Below, piece after piece: positions 43,619 to 51,689 of a stretch of 64,000 nucleotides of DNA. The position numbers and the translations under genes were made by a program. The notes beneath the pieces are model-generated. The model was not told the origin of the DNA. It was given only the letters and a program-made list of their open reading frames with translations, and did not search any database. This DNA is from Anaerotruncus colihominis (lineage in GTDB: Bacteria > Bacillota > Clostridia > Oscillospirales > Ruminococcaceae). The stretch is from assembly GCA_025146135.1 (NCBI GenBank), contig CP102255.1:2356001-2420000 (forward strand). Direction: 5' to 3'. Numbering within the stretch: position 1 is the first letter of the stretch; each line of letters begins with the position of its first letter.

Positions 43619-44077
43619 GTTAATCTACAGCCTGTATGCCAACCTCAAAATAGGAAAACAGGATGGAAAAGCATTCGCTGCGGCAAGTACATCAAAAGCT
43701 GTCCCAACGGGGCGATTCGCTCCGCCCTCTCACCTATCTGCCGCAAACAGGCAAGGCGGGAGCAGTTTTTGCAAAATACATATTTCCCCAGTAAAAACGT
43801 CATTTCCTTATCGGTGTGCAACCACAATCAAGCAAACGCCATCATCGAAACGGTTGTTGTCCCCAAAATCCAACTGATCGCTGAACAGCACAGCGATATG
43901 ATTGAAAAGCTTTCTGTAACCGAGGAAATCGACAGTCTCAAGGGACGTATAAGCACCTTGGAAAACGTTGTAAAAACTCATACAACACAAATTTCGGAGC
44001 TTAAAAAAAGCACAATAATAAAAATCAGAACATCGGGACTTCAGGGTGGCGTACGCCACCCTGTTTTGTGTATTTAA
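43619..44077 (+). pseudogene. Degenerate coding remnant with Cys-rich and coiled-coil parts
   Basis: The frame is open from 43619 to 44077 but has no convincing start; TTG 43769 is the first possible one. The upstream part has 'IRCGKYIKSC' and 'ICRKQARREQF', like the tail of a zinc-ribbon protein. The downstream part is a coiled coil ('IDSLKGRISTLENVV', 'THTTQISELKK') resembling small element-borne proteins such as that at 44403. It probably arose by fusion or decay in the mobile region. A shorter real protein from 43769 cannot be excluded. Confidence 0.4.
44042..44063. terminator. 22-bp perfect palindrome with T run
   Basis: CAGGGTGGCG-TA-CGCCACCCTG is perfectly self-complementary and is followed by TTTTG on the plus strand. 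It lies within the end of the coding remnant and between convergent frames. Confidence 0.7.
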
Positions 44078-44093
44078 ATGTACATTTAAATAC
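44070..44093. repeat. 24-bp perfect A+T palindrome
   Basis: GTATTTAAATGT is followed directly by its complement ACATTTAAATAC. It lies 7 bp from the previous palindrome. It could be an operator for one of the local HTH proteins or a cruciform-forming site; there is no promoter beside it. Confidence 0.6.
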
Positions 44094-44344
44094 GTTTGTC
44101 AAGAAGTTTAACACTCTTGAGTTAAAACACGATTGATTCAAGTAATTATTTCCATAAACTGTTATAAAACGAGACAGGTCATTAAGTGCACAATTCAATT
44201 CGACCGCAATTTCCGTACCTAACGGCCAGGACGGCGCTTTCGTCCCTCTCTCAATTTGGCAGAGTATGGATTGAGTAACGTTAATTTTCTCCGCCAACTC
44301 CGCCTGCGTCATTCCTTTAACAAAAGAGACGCCCCCACGCGGCG

Positions 44345-44373
44345 TTGACTGCCCTGTATCAACGTGATATAGT
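44345..44373 (+). promoter_or_regulatory. Promoter for the 72-aa coiled-coil gene
   Basis: TTGACT (44345-44350), 17 bases, TATAGT (44368-44373). The ribosome binding site and ATG follow within 30 bp. Confidence 0.7.
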
Positions 44374-44402
44374 AGTAACACCATCCCGAAGGAGGCTGCG
44401 CC

Positions 44403-44621
44403 ATGAACAACGAAGAAAAGATTTTAGCAATCCTGCAACAGATGCAAGGAGACATTTCAGGTTTAAGGCAAGAAATGAATGAACGCTTTGAGGCTGTCGA
44501 CCGTCGCTTTGATAAAGTAGATGATCGTCTGGATTTCCTTGAAACCTGCATCAACGAGGCCGCAAAGGACACACAGATGTCTATTCGCCGACATGAAAAA
44601 GAGTATCATGAGGCCGTTTGA
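44403..44621 (+). CDS. Small coiled-coil protein
   Basis: A 72-aa protein starting '[20 protein letters not shown]', then heptad repeats '[20 protein letters not shown]'. Proteins of this type are frequent on Clostridia mobile elements, with no known function. AAGGAGG lies nine bases upstream of ATG 44403 and a good promoter precedes it. Confidence 0.75.
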   Translation: MNNEEKILAILQQMQGDISGLRQEMNERFEAVDRRFDKVDDRLDFLETCINEAAKDTQMSIRRHEKEYHEAV

Positions 44622-44627
44622 CCTCCT

Positions 44628-44810
44628 TCACGCCGCCCTAGCGGGCTGCTTTTTTATGCTGTCCGCTAGGCTGGTAGAATCCTTTTGCTGTTGCGCGGCC
44701 TTGAAAGCCATTCCTTCGCCAAACGCCAGTAGTTTTTCTTCTTCAAAATCGGTAAGAACTGGTACGAGTTTCTTAAACACATCCAGAATCTCACGCTCTT
44801 TGTCTGACAT
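44628..44810 (-). CDS. Small conserved mobile-element protein
   Basis: A 60-aa acidic-helical protein: 'SDKEREILDVFKKLVPVLTD' then 'FEEEKLLAFGEGMAFKAAQQ'. The pattern matches tiny proteins encoded next to phage repressors in Bacillota; function unknown. AAGGGG lies upstream of the ATG. It diverges from the repressor at 44936. Confidence 0.7.
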   Translation of the reverse strand: MSDKEREILDVFKKLVPVLTDFEEEKLLAFGEGMAFKAAQQQKDSTSLADSIKKQPARAA

Positions 44811-44881
44811 TTTATCTACCCCTTTATGTGTTTATATGACTATTATACGTCGCCAAATCACATAAGTCAAGTATTTATTTG

Positions 44882-44910
44882 TTGACAAACGCACATTTGT
44901 ATGATATTGT
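44882..44910 (+). promoter_or_regulatory. Promoter of the element repressor
   Basis: TTGACA (44882-44887), 17 bases, TATTGT (44905-44910). The dyad ACAAA-N6-TTTGT overlaps the -35 and spacer, a likely autoregulatory operator. Confidence 0.75.
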
Positions 44911-44935
44911 TATTTTTAGAGAGGAGGCATAAATT

Positions 44936-45298
44936 TTGTACAAGCGCATTAAGGAGCTGCGCAAAGCTTTACATTTTACCCAGCAAGAATTTGCCGATCG
45001 TATCGGAATTAAGAGAAACACAATTGCTAATTATGAAACTGGGCGTAACGATCCTATCGATGCTGTTATATCTTTAATTTGTAAAGAATTTAACGTAAAT
45101 GAGCGGTGGTTACGTACTGGCGAGGGCGAAATGTTCTTACAAATGACAAGAGATGAGGAAATTGCAGCTTTCATTGGCGGTGCGCTTGCTAAGGAAACAG
45201 ATTCCTTTAAAAAGCGTTTTATTTCTATGCTGGCACGCTTGAAAGAATCTGATTGGGAAGTGCTAGAACGTATGGTTGCAGGAATAAAAAAAGACTGA
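44936..45298 (+). CDS. XRE-family phage-type repressor
   Basis: The 120-aa protein has an N-terminal HTH ('KALHFTQQEFADRIGIKRNT', 'EFNVNERWLRTGEGEMF', a phage-repressor signature) and a C-terminal helical oligomerisation part. The start is TTG 44936, behind GAGAGGAGG. It probably maintains the decayed integrated element of region 5. Confidence 0.85.
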   Translation: MYKRIKELRKALHFTQQEFADRIGIKRNTIANYETGRNDPIDAVISLICKEFNVNERWLRTGEGEMFLQMTRDEEIAAFIGGALAKETDSFKKRFISMLARLKESDWEVLERMVAGIKKD

Positions 45299-45312
45299 AC
45301 CTTTCGGTTCAG
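45295..45312. terminator. Terminator shared by convergent small genes
   Basis: CTGAACC-TTTC-GGTTCAG followed by CCTTTCTC. The hairpin overlaps the stop codons of both the repressor (plus) and the 55-aa gene (minus). Confidence 0.7.
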
Positions 45313-45476
45313 CCTTTCTCCGTTATGGATTTTACAAACTGATAAATTATGTTTAGCTGCCTGTCATCCGCCAACTCTAAAAGAGCTTGGATTTTCTCCC
45401 GAATGTTTTCAAGGGGAACTACTTTTTCAACACCGTCGCATAGTCTTTCTCCTTTCCCGTATCGGGGGCGCCCCAT
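45309..45476 (-). CDS. 55-aa element-associated protein
   Basis: A short frame from ATG 45476 to TGA 45309. The C-terminal part 'NIREKIQALLELADDRQLNI', followed by 'IYQFVKSI', is the recognisable pattern of small proteins found beside repressors on Clostridia elements. The best ribosome binding site (AAAGGAG at about 45444) precedes an ATG in the wrong frame, so the N-terminus may have suffered an indel. Confidence 0.6.
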   Translation of the reverse strand: MGRPRYGKGERLCDGVEKVVPLENIREKIQALLELADDRQLNIIYQFVKSITEKG

Positions 45477-45544
45477 TTTATTCCGGTAAGTCTATTGTAA
45501 TACTTGTATTATATTTCTTAAAGAGGAATTTTCATCCAGGCAAC

Positions 45545-46375
45545 ATGAGAGGAGACATGAAAACGGATGACAAAATCACAGGATCAGAAACTTCTATTGG
45601 AATTGCTGATGAAATAGCGAAATTAAAAAAGCTGCTTGATGATGGTATTCTTACGCAAGATGAATACGATCAACAGAAAAGCCGCCTACTGAATAATACA
45701 CCAACTGAAAGTACCAACAGCGCTTCGTCTCCTCAAAATCAAGGTCTACAGCCGTTGCCCGAAAAGCCTAAAAAAACAGGGAAGGGTTGCTTAATTTCTG
45801 TCCTGATTGTACTCTTTGTCATAACTGGTATAATAAGTGTTGTCACAAAAATTACAGAGAACTCAAACAATGCTACATCCTCTAACACAACATCAACCAG
45901 CGCTGAATCTTGGCGTGAATTTGATGACCGTACATGGGCTGATTTTAAAAATTTATATGTGTCACATAGTAGACTTTTACAAAATGTTTCCCTTTTTTCA
46001 GAGGGGCGCGTAAGCCAGTTAGAGTTGTATGATTCAATGAAACAAGCAAAAGAATATTTTAGGAAAGCTGCTATGAGTTTTGATTATGGAAACAATAGCG
46101 AAGAAAAAACTTATTTATCTTCTTTTTCATCTATGGCGTTATCAGATCAAATGGCTACGGAAAGCATAATGAAATACTTAGACAAAGGTAACATATCCGA
46201 TCTTTCCAAAGCTACTGATCACCTCGAAGATGCTAAGGAAGCCGCCCTACTGATTGCATCTAATAGAGGAACCTTGCTTGTTCGTGCAGGCTATACACAA
46301 GAAGAAATATCCGAAAAGATAAATTCTGAAATGGCCGAACTTGAGGAACAAATATCTAATGGCGGAAACTCCTAG
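45545..46375 (+). CDS. Membrane protein with N-terminal SHOCT domain
   Basis: A 276-aa protein. Residues 18-50 ('IADEIAKLKKLLDDGILTQD', then 'EYDQQKSRLL') form a SHOCT domain, a short C-terminal-type module often found on membrane proteins. A Pro/Ser linker leads to a single transmembrane helix ('GCLISVLIVLFVITGIISVV', about 80-100) and a helical outer region. The function is unknown. The start may be 45545 or 45557. Confidence 0.75.
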   Translation: MRGDMKTDDKITGSETSIGIADEIAKLKKLLDDGILTQDEYDQQKSRLLNNTPTESTNSASSPQNQGLQPLPEKPKKTGKGCLISVLIVLFVITGIISVVTKITENSNNATSSNTTSTSAESWREFDDRTWADFKNLYVSHSRLLQNVSLFSEGRVSQLELYDSMKQAKEYFRKAAMSFDYGNNSEEKTYLSSFSSMALSDQMATESIMKYLDKGNISDLSKATDHLEDAKEAALLIASNRGTLLVRAGYTQEEISEKINSEMAELEEQISNGGNS

Positions 46376-46401
46376 TCATAAATATAACTAAACATAAAAA
46401 A

Positions 46402-46431
46402 ATCCGTCCCCGGCGGCAACCGGGGACGGAT
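46402..46431 (+). terminator. Terminator of the SHOCT protein gene
   Basis: ATCCGTCCCCGG pairs with CCGGGGACGGAT around a 6-base loop, 24 bp past the stop. An A run precedes it. Confidence 0.8.
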
Positions 46432-46532
46432 GGGTGCAAGCATATAAACCTACCAAAAATTTATAAGCTCTGCGTGTCTATTATACCGCCTTTTCAGGCC
46501 GCGCGCAAGGGCTTGGAAGGGTGTTGTTTTTT

Positions 46533-47678
46533 ATGGGCAGACGCACGAACACAGCAAAATGGCTGGACACGCAAAAGCGTTGGCAGATCAACGTTCAAAA
46601 GGACGGGCAACGGCGGACTTTTACTTGCTCCACTCCCGGGCGCAACGGCCAGCGAGAATGCAACCGCAAGGCGGACGCCTGGCTGGATGAAGGCATCAGC
46701 GGTTCTGTTAAGGTTGCCGACCTGTGGCAATTATACCTGAAAAAATGTCGGGATACACAATCCCGGTCATCATATCTACAAATCGTATCAGTCGGCGAAA
46801 ATTATATCCTGCCAATCATGGGGCGTCATAAAATTGAGAAAGTAACCGAAGGTGTTTTACAAGGGATTATCGATTCCGCCTATAAACACGGTTCATATAA
46901 AGTCGATTATAAACAGCGCCGGCCGCAGCAGCTTCCTTTATCCCGAAAAACGCTGCTCAACATCCAGGCCGTGCTCCTGGCGTTTATTAAATGGTGCCGC
47001 TTACAAAAGACAACTTCTCTGCGGCCGGAAGATGTTACGATACCAGAGGGCGCCCGCTATCGCGGAAAAATTTAACAGCCGGATAGCCTTGCAGTGTTAT
47101 TCCGCACTGATACAACGATCATGCGCGGACAGCGCGTCTTTGATAATTATATTTACGCATACAGGTTTCAAGTGGCCAGCGGCGTCCGGCCGGGCGAGCT
47201 GGTTGGCCTCCAGATCGGTGACATAACCAATACCGGCGACATATGCATTAAACGGTCTATAAACCACATAAAAAAAGTCATACAAGGTAAAAATCAGAAT
47301 GCAATCCGCAGTTCCACCCCATCACCTTTAGCCCAACAGGCAATCGAGGGGCAGATCAAACTGCTTAAAGATACAGGAGAACCGCTGCTTGCGGAAACGC
47401 CGCTATTCCAGATCAAAAGTCAAGGCGCATATTATAAAAGATGGAAACGGTATCTTGAATCTAATGGGTTGCCCGCTATATCGCCATATGAACTGCGTCA
47501 TACATTTGTCTCCATTGCAAAGTACCTGCCGGAAGGAACCATAAAATCGCTTGTCGGGCATTCCCGGAGCATGGACACCTTTGGGCAATACGGGCACGCG
47601 CTGCTCAATGATTCCGAGCAAACTGCCGCCGCCATCGGCGATTTGTTTGCAAAGCTGTTAAATAAAAACGTGTTATAA
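46533..47678 (+). pseudogene. Tyrosine recombinase (phage integrase) interrupted by one stop codon
   Basis: The N-terminal half has an arm-binding-like start ('MGRRTNTAKWLDTQKRWQIN') and a SAM-like core-binding domain. TAA at 47073-47075 interrupts the frame after 'GARYRGKI'; the same frame continues with 'QPDSLAVLFRTDTTIMRGQR'. All catalytic residues are in the second half: Arg in 'ASGVRPGELVGL', His-x-x-Arg in 'YELRHTFVS', His in 'SLVGHSRS' and Tyr in 'TFGQYGHAL'. A TTA or CAA to TAA change explains it. The 195-codon C-terminal fragment could still be made from ATG 47118-like starts but would lack DNA binding. Confidence 0.88.
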
Positions 47679-49390
47679 AGTGTGTTATCGTAAAAAGTAA
47701 AGCCGCCTGCAATAAACCTGCAAGCGGCTTTACGTGGTGGAGGCGACGAGCTTTCAACCGAACCCCCGGAAAGGCCGTCACCACGGGGAGCTCCACCACT
47801 CTCAGCCCTCTCGACGGCCTCGTCGACCTGCTCGAGCGTGACCTTGTTATGCTCCCCTGAGTAGTTATAGGTTATGACGATCTTGTCGTCGTACACATAC
47901 ACCGAGTTTACAAAGACGTCGACCAAGGTCTGCCGATAGACTGGATCGTCGGCGTCGCCCTTTCGGAACCTCTCCAGGAAGAAAACGACTTGATCCCGGT
48001 CAACCAGCGGGCGCGCCATGCTCTCCTCGGCGATCCCGTTTTGGATTCTGCCTTTTTCGTCCTCCAGATCCTCGAGCCGGCTTTTGGTGGAGGGAGTGAT
48101 GATGCCCTGCTCTATGGCCGAGAGGAGATTCTTGATCGCCCGCTCCACGTCATTCAGTTCCACCCGCAGGGAGTTCAAAACCGTTTGATCCCTCTCCCTG
48201 GCCTGATAGGCCATTACTCCATCGGCAATCTCGGCAATGATATCGTCACAGAGAACGAGCCGGATCGTCTCGTTGATCACCAAGTTCTCGATCCAATCTT
48301 TTTTGACTGGCTTTTTTTTGCATATACGATCCCGCTTTCTACCGACACATGTGTAATAATGGAACTTCCCCCCGTGCCGACCCGTGCCAGACTCGCCGAT
48401 CATGGCCTTGCCACAAAGCCCGCAATAGATCTTTGTGGTGAGCAGATATTCGACATCGCCCTTTTTATGAGCACGAGCATTTTCGTTTTTATCGAGCTTT
48501 TTCTGCACGGACTCAAACAACTCCTTTTCGATTATTGCAGGGATCCCGCCCTCTTTTACAATGTCCCGATACTGGTAAACCCCGATGTATTTCCTGTTTC
48601 TAAGTATACGCTTAAAACTGTTTTTATTAAAGGGCTTTCCCCTACTAGTTTTATATCCGCGGGAGTTTAGAAAGTCCTCGATCTCTTTGAACGTCTTGCC
48701 GGCGTCATAGTGTTCGAAAATCATGCGGACGATCGCAGCTTCGGCCGGCTCCACCTCGAACCGCTTGTCGGCGCCGATCTTATAGCCGAGCGTCAGCCCG
48801 CCGCCGTTCACCTTGCACTCGAGGGCGTTGTCGTCCTGGCCTCGCCTGATATTCTCGGAGAGGCTAGCGCTGTAATACTCGGCTTGCCCCTCGAGCACCG
48901 ACTCCAGGAGGATCCCCTCGGGGCCGTCCGGGATGCTCTCCCGGGCGTATACCACCCGGATGTTATACTTTTTGAGCCGGGCCTTGTATATGGCCGCGTC
49001 GTATCTATTCCGGGCAAAACGGTCGACTTTCCAGCAGATCACGAACTGGAAACGACGCTTTGCAGCGTCCCGGATCATATCCTGGAATGAGTCGCGCCGG
49101 TCGGCCTCCTTGCCCGTCAGCTTGCGGTCGATATACACCCCGAGCACAATAATATTGTTTCGGGCAGCCCACTCCAGATCCTCGCGCACCTGTCCCTCGA
49201 TGGATTCGTCGCGCTGGCTATGGGAGGAGTACCTCGCATAAATGACCGCATAGAATACACCCGGGCCGGGCTTGACGGTTTTATTATATCTCTCATAATA
49301 GGCGAGGAGATCGCGGATCTTTGCGTCTTTTGTCCCGTCTTTGTCCATGAGCCTGACGCTCTCTATATACTTTGACAACGTCATGAACAA
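47498..49390 (-). CDS. Large serine recombinase of the prophage
   Basis: The N-terminal resolvase domain has 'FYAVIYARYSSHSQRDESIE' (catalytic Ser), 'VICWKVDRFARNRYDAAIY'-type region and 'GQAEYYSASLSENIRRG'. Then follow the Recombinase domain, a zinc ribbon ('CGLCGKAMIGESGTGRH') and a coiled coil. The coding frame reads through the att core ('SSSPPP') and 79 codons beyond, antisense to the neighbouring integrase, because no stop occurs; the original C-terminus was probably near 47751. The start is TTG 49390, eight bases after GGAGG, or ATG 49384. Confidence 0.9.
   Translation of the reverse strand: MFMTLSKYIESVRLMDKDGTKDAKIRDLLAYYERYNKTVKPGPGVFYAVIYARYSSHSQRDESIEGQVREDLEWAARNNIIVLGVYIDRKLTGKEADRRDSFQDMIRDAAKRRFQFVICWKVDRFARNRYDAAIYKARLKKYNIRVVYARESIPDGPEGILLESVLEGQAEYYSASLSENIRRGQDDNALECKVNGGGLTLGYKIGADKRFEVEPAEAAIVRMIFEHYDAGKTFKEIEDFLNSRGYKTSRGKPFNKNSFKRILRNRKYIGVYQYRDIVKEGGIPAIIEKELFESVQKKLDKNENARAHKKGDVEYLLTTKIYCGLCGKAMIGESGTGRHGGKFHYYTCVGRKRDRICKKKPVKKDWIENLVINETIRLVLCDDIIAEIADGVMAYQARERDQTVLNSLRVELNDVERAIKNLLSAIEQGIITPSTKSRLEDLEDEKGRIQNGIAEESMARPLVDRDQVVFFLERFRKGDADDPVYRQTLVDVFVNSVYVYDDKIVITYNYSGEHNKVTLEQVDEAVERAESGGAPRGDGLSGGSVESSSPPPRKAACRFIAGGFTFYDNTLYNTFLFNSFANKSPMAAAVCSESLSSACPYCPKVSMLRECPTSDFMVPSGRYFAMETNV
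47697..47733. terminator. Hairpin after the integrase, next to the att core
   Basis: GTAAAGCCGC (47697-47706) pairs with GCGGCTTTAC (47724-47733), with a possible inner TGCA/TGCA pairing. It touches the att core at 47735. Confidence 0.75.
47735..47750 (-). other. Attachment-site core resembling the 3' end of tmRNA (ssrA)
   Basis: The minus strand reads CTCGTCGCCTCCACCA, the 3' terminal part of Bacillota ssrA or a tRNA including CCA. The T-arm that should precede it is absent, so this is a junction copy and not a complete RNA gene. It lies exactly between two integrase genes facing each other: the tyrosine recombinase on the left and the serine recombinase on the right. ssrA is a classic integration site. 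Confidence 0.65.
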
Positions 49391-49408
49391 GGCGCGATCC
49401 TCCAATTC

Positions 49409-49876
49409 TTAGATTAGTAAATCTTCCGATTTTTCTTCAAGTTCTGCCAAATCAATTAATTCAAGTGATTGGGCTAATTTATACATGTGTTTACAAGGCA
49501 ATTTACGCTCTTTAAAATCAGGGCAAGTGCAAGAGATTAATGTGGTTCTGTATGGCTTTCCCTGTTTTCCCGAAAACAGGGCATACCGGTTTAATTTATC
49601 TAGTTGTTTTATTGTGCAATCATTTTGTGCTGCGCGTTCCATTCTTTTAAATTGTGTTTTAGAATCATGGGCTAACTCCCATTTCTTCCATAGTTTTTCA
49701 GAAGAAGAACGCAAATATTTAATTTCCGGTAGGATTATCACGAATGCCATAATGAGCATCACGATCACTCCCGGAATAACGGACAAATCTTTTGGAGCAC
49801 TGAAACACCCCAAAATTGCCAATATACATAGAGCCAGCGCACCCTTACCTTTTGATGAGCTCAATAAGAACTTCAT
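49409..49876 (-). CDS. Membrane protein with C-terminal SWIM-type zinc finger
   Basis: The 155-aa protein has two N-terminal hydrophobic helices (about 13-27 and 34-50) and a C-terminal 'ISCTCPDFKERKLPCKHMYK', the Cys-x-Cys-xn-Cys-x-His pattern of SWIM zinc fingers, which bind DNA or protein. A SWIM finger on a small membrane protein is unusual. It lies between the recombinase and ImmA. AAAGGGGG precedes ATG 49876. Function unknown. Confidence 0.78.
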   Translation of the reverse strand: MKFLLSSSKGKGALALCILAILGCFSAPKDLSVIPGVIVMLIMAFVIILPEIKYLRSSSEKLWKKWELAHDSKTQFKRMERAAQNDCTIKQLDKLNRYALFSGKQGKPYRTTLISCTCPDFKERKLPCKHMYKLAQSLELIDLAELEEKSEDLLI

Positions 49877-49975
49877 TGTAAATCCCCCTTTTTCACCGTT
49901 AATACTCCCGTATATAAATTACGTTTTCCATGACCCTGCATTTTCCGCCGCCCTAGAGGGTGGCGACTTTTTTAT

Positions 49976-50629
49976 TTACGCGGATATTTCTTTCGCAATT
50001 TCAAATAAAAAATCGTAGTTCCACCGTTTTAATTCCTGTAACGTGTATCGCTCAACAAAGGGTGCAAACTGCTTTTCCACCTCCCTTTCAAGCAGGTCAA
50101 CGCAGAATTTTCCTCGACATTCCAGCTTCTTAATGTACTCGCTACGGTAATCGGCAGCTTCGCGGCTGATTCCGCACAAACGCATAATTTGATCGGGTTC
50201 GAATGCTTTGCAGTTATGCAGAACAATGGAAGGACAAAGAACGCGCCGGGCGAAGCCTTGCGCCTCACGCTCAAACAACGGACGATCTTCCGAGCGGATG
50301 CGTGATAATATCGGAGTACCGGGGTTGATATGCTGCAAATGAATATGTGCCATCTCGTGGAGCAAAGTCCAGCGGCACACTGAAAACGGTAACGCGGCAT
50401 TGTAACAGATGATGAAACGACCATCTCGCCGAGACCAAAAAGCGAAGCCGTCCTTCTCATAGCGGGAAATCAGGCTTTCGACACTTTTATGCACGAGAGC
50501 TGCAAATTCTTCATAGGTGTAAACAATCCATCCGTTTTGGATAACAATGCGAAACGGATCAACCGGCAATGAATCGATCTTTTGATCGAGCAAAAATCGC
50601 CATGCCGCATGTTGAAGGAAGTTCCGCAC
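49976..50629 (-). CDS. ImmA/IrrE-family metallo-endopeptidase
   Basis: The 217-aa protein has the zinc-protease motif 'WTLLHEMAHIHLQH' near residue 95, with a downstream Glu in 'RPLFEREAQGFARRVLCPS'. ImmA-type proteases cleave the cognate phage or ICE repressor on induction. It starts with GTG overlapping the stop codon of the repressor gene (TAGTG), the standard immR-immA pairing. Confidence 0.9.
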   Translation of the reverse strand: MRNFLQHAAWRFLLDQKIDSLPVDPFRIVIQNGWIVYTYEEFAALVHKSVESLISRYEKDGFAFWSRRDGRFIICYNAALPFSVCRWTLLHEMAHIHLQHINPGTPILSRIRSEDRPLFEREAQGFARRVLCPSIVLHNCKAFEPDQIMRLCGISREAADYRSEYIKKLECRGKFCVDLLEREVEKQFAPFVERYTLQELKRWNYDFLFEIAKEISA

Positions 50630-51120
50630 TACTCGTTGTCTCCGTCGCGTTTATCGTACAACTCTTTCAGCTCGTCGACCTTTTCGTTTTGACCGCCGCG
50701 CGCCGCAGTTGCGCCGGCGTTTTCTTTTATATAATCCTCCCGATATTCATCATAGTTTTCATCGGAGAGCACCGCGTCAACAAGTTTACGCAAATAGTCC
50801 TTTATCACCTTGCGCTGGAGAGAACCGAGATTCAAATAACATTCGACGATCTTTTGATCAAGCGGGTCAAGGTCATATTCATCGACCAAAGATGAAATGA
50901 CAGTGCTATTTGTTTCGGTAAACATATCACCAACACCGTCGCGTAACCAGCATTCATTAACGCCGAATATAGCACAAATAGTTTTTATATGACGTTCAGA
51001 AATTTCGCGTTTGCCGACTTCCATCATGGCAAGTGTAGATTGACCAATACCAAGCGACTTCGCAAAGTCAGCTTGGTTCATTTTCTTTTTTGCTCTTATT
51101 TGTTTTAGCCTTTCGTTCAT
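50629..51120 (-). CDS. Prophage XRE repressor (CI/ImmR-like)
   Basis: A 163-aa repressor. 'KKKMNQADFAKSLGIGQSTL' and 'ICAIFGVNECWLRDGVGDMF' form the phage-type HTH domain, followed by an acidic helical C-terminus. It is translationally coupled to ImmA, its likely protease. ATG 51120 has GGGGGGAG upstream. Operators lie in the divergent region 51149-51250. Confidence 0.9.
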   Translation of the reverse strand: MNERLKQIRAKKKMNQADFAKSLGIGQSTLAMMEVGKREISERHIKTICAIFGVNECWLRDGVGDMFTETNSTVISSLVDEYDLDPLDQKIVECYLNLGSLQRKVIKDYLRKLVDAVLSDENYDEYREDYIKENAGATAARGGQNEKVDELKELYDKRDGDNE

Positions 51121-51148
51121 TTTTTCTCCCCCCATTTGAGCACAGAAT

Positions 51149-51250
51149 ATCACAAATGAAATTTATTGTCAAGGAAATTTGCAATTACTATTGACTTATC
51201 ATTTTATATGTGATAAATTTTAGATACAAAAAATCACAAATGAAGTGATT
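51149..51250. promoter_or_regulatory. Lysogeny switch: operator array and early promoter
   Basis: The rightward early promoter is TTGACT (51191-51196), 17 bases, TAAATT (51214-51219). TTATCA-N9-TGATAA (51196-51216) covers it. AATCAC-N7-GTGATT (51232-51250) lies just downstream, and ATCACAAATGAA occurs twice (51149-51160 and 51233-51244), the first copy next to the repressor start. These ATCAC/GTGAT half-sites are the probable repressor operators. Confidence 0.8.
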
Positions 51251-51264
51251 AGGAGGTGAAAACC

Positions 51265-51444
51265 ATGTTGACGAACGAAAGAAAGCAGATCAGCCAAGAC
51301 GACAAGATCGACGCGGGAAAAATTGCGGAAATGGCGCACAAGCTGCCGAAACGAGAGAAGGAACGCATCTTGCACATGGTGCAGTATGCGGTTCTTCTGG
51401 AGGAAGCCAAGAAAACGTTAAAATCCGAACGCCTCGAAAATTAA
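51265..51444 (+). CDS. Small early prophage protein
   Basis: A 59-aa basic-helical protein: 'DDKIDAGKIAEMAHKLPKRE', then 'KERILHMVQYAVLLEEAKK'. It is the first gene from the early promoter and may have a Cro- or excision-like regulatory role, but no HTH can be recognised. ATG 51265 sits eight bases after AGGAGG. Confidence 0.7.
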   Translation: MLTNERKQISQDDKIDAGKIAEMAHKLPKREKERILHMVQYAVLLEEAKKTLKSERLEN

Positions 51445-51479
51445 GGCCGCAATGTAAAATTATTAGAAAGGAGTTAAAA

Positions 51480-51689
51480 ATGACACGAATGACAGACGAG
51501 GAGAGGGCGGCATATATCGCCGCCCGAAAGGCTCAAATTGAAAAAGAAGCAGCAGAAAAAGAAGCAGTTAAAAAAATTCTCCGCGAGCAACTCGAACTAC
51601 TCGCGGAGAAAAAGCAGGATTGTACTATTGAGCAACTTACAGAACTCTCAGCGGCGATAACAGAAATTGCAAAAATCTTACTGATCTGA
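51480..51689 (+). CDS. Small coiled-coil early protein
   Basis: A 69-aa highly charged helical protein ('MTDEERAAYIAARKAQIEKE'). AAAGGAG precedes ATG 51480. No function can be assigned. Its end overlaps the convergent gene at 51678 by 12 bp. Confidence 0.65.
   Translation: MTRMTDEERAAYIAARKAQIEKEAAEKEAVKKILREQLELLAEKKQDCTIEQLTELSAAITEIAKILLI

Larger units (their letters stand above)
44025..44384 (-). pseudogene. Truncated XRE-family HTH remnant
   Basis: The frame holds a good HTH core ('KGMTQAELAEKINVTQSILC', 'QIERGTKAPSW', 'ELNCALNDLSRF'), but the first helix normally preceding it is missing. In its place lies the promoter of the divergent gene at 44403. After 'LSRF' the frame runs through palindromes and looks non-coding. 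It is best read as a cut-down repressor gene. Confidence 0.5.

Noticed and set aside
43645-43827. 60-aa minus-strand frame
   Set aside because: Antisense to the coding remnant, with no ribosome binding site or recognisable motif.
47735-47790. Complete tRNA or tmRNA gene on the minus strand
   Set aside because: Only the last 16 bases match; no T-arm, D-arm or tag-coding region precedes them.
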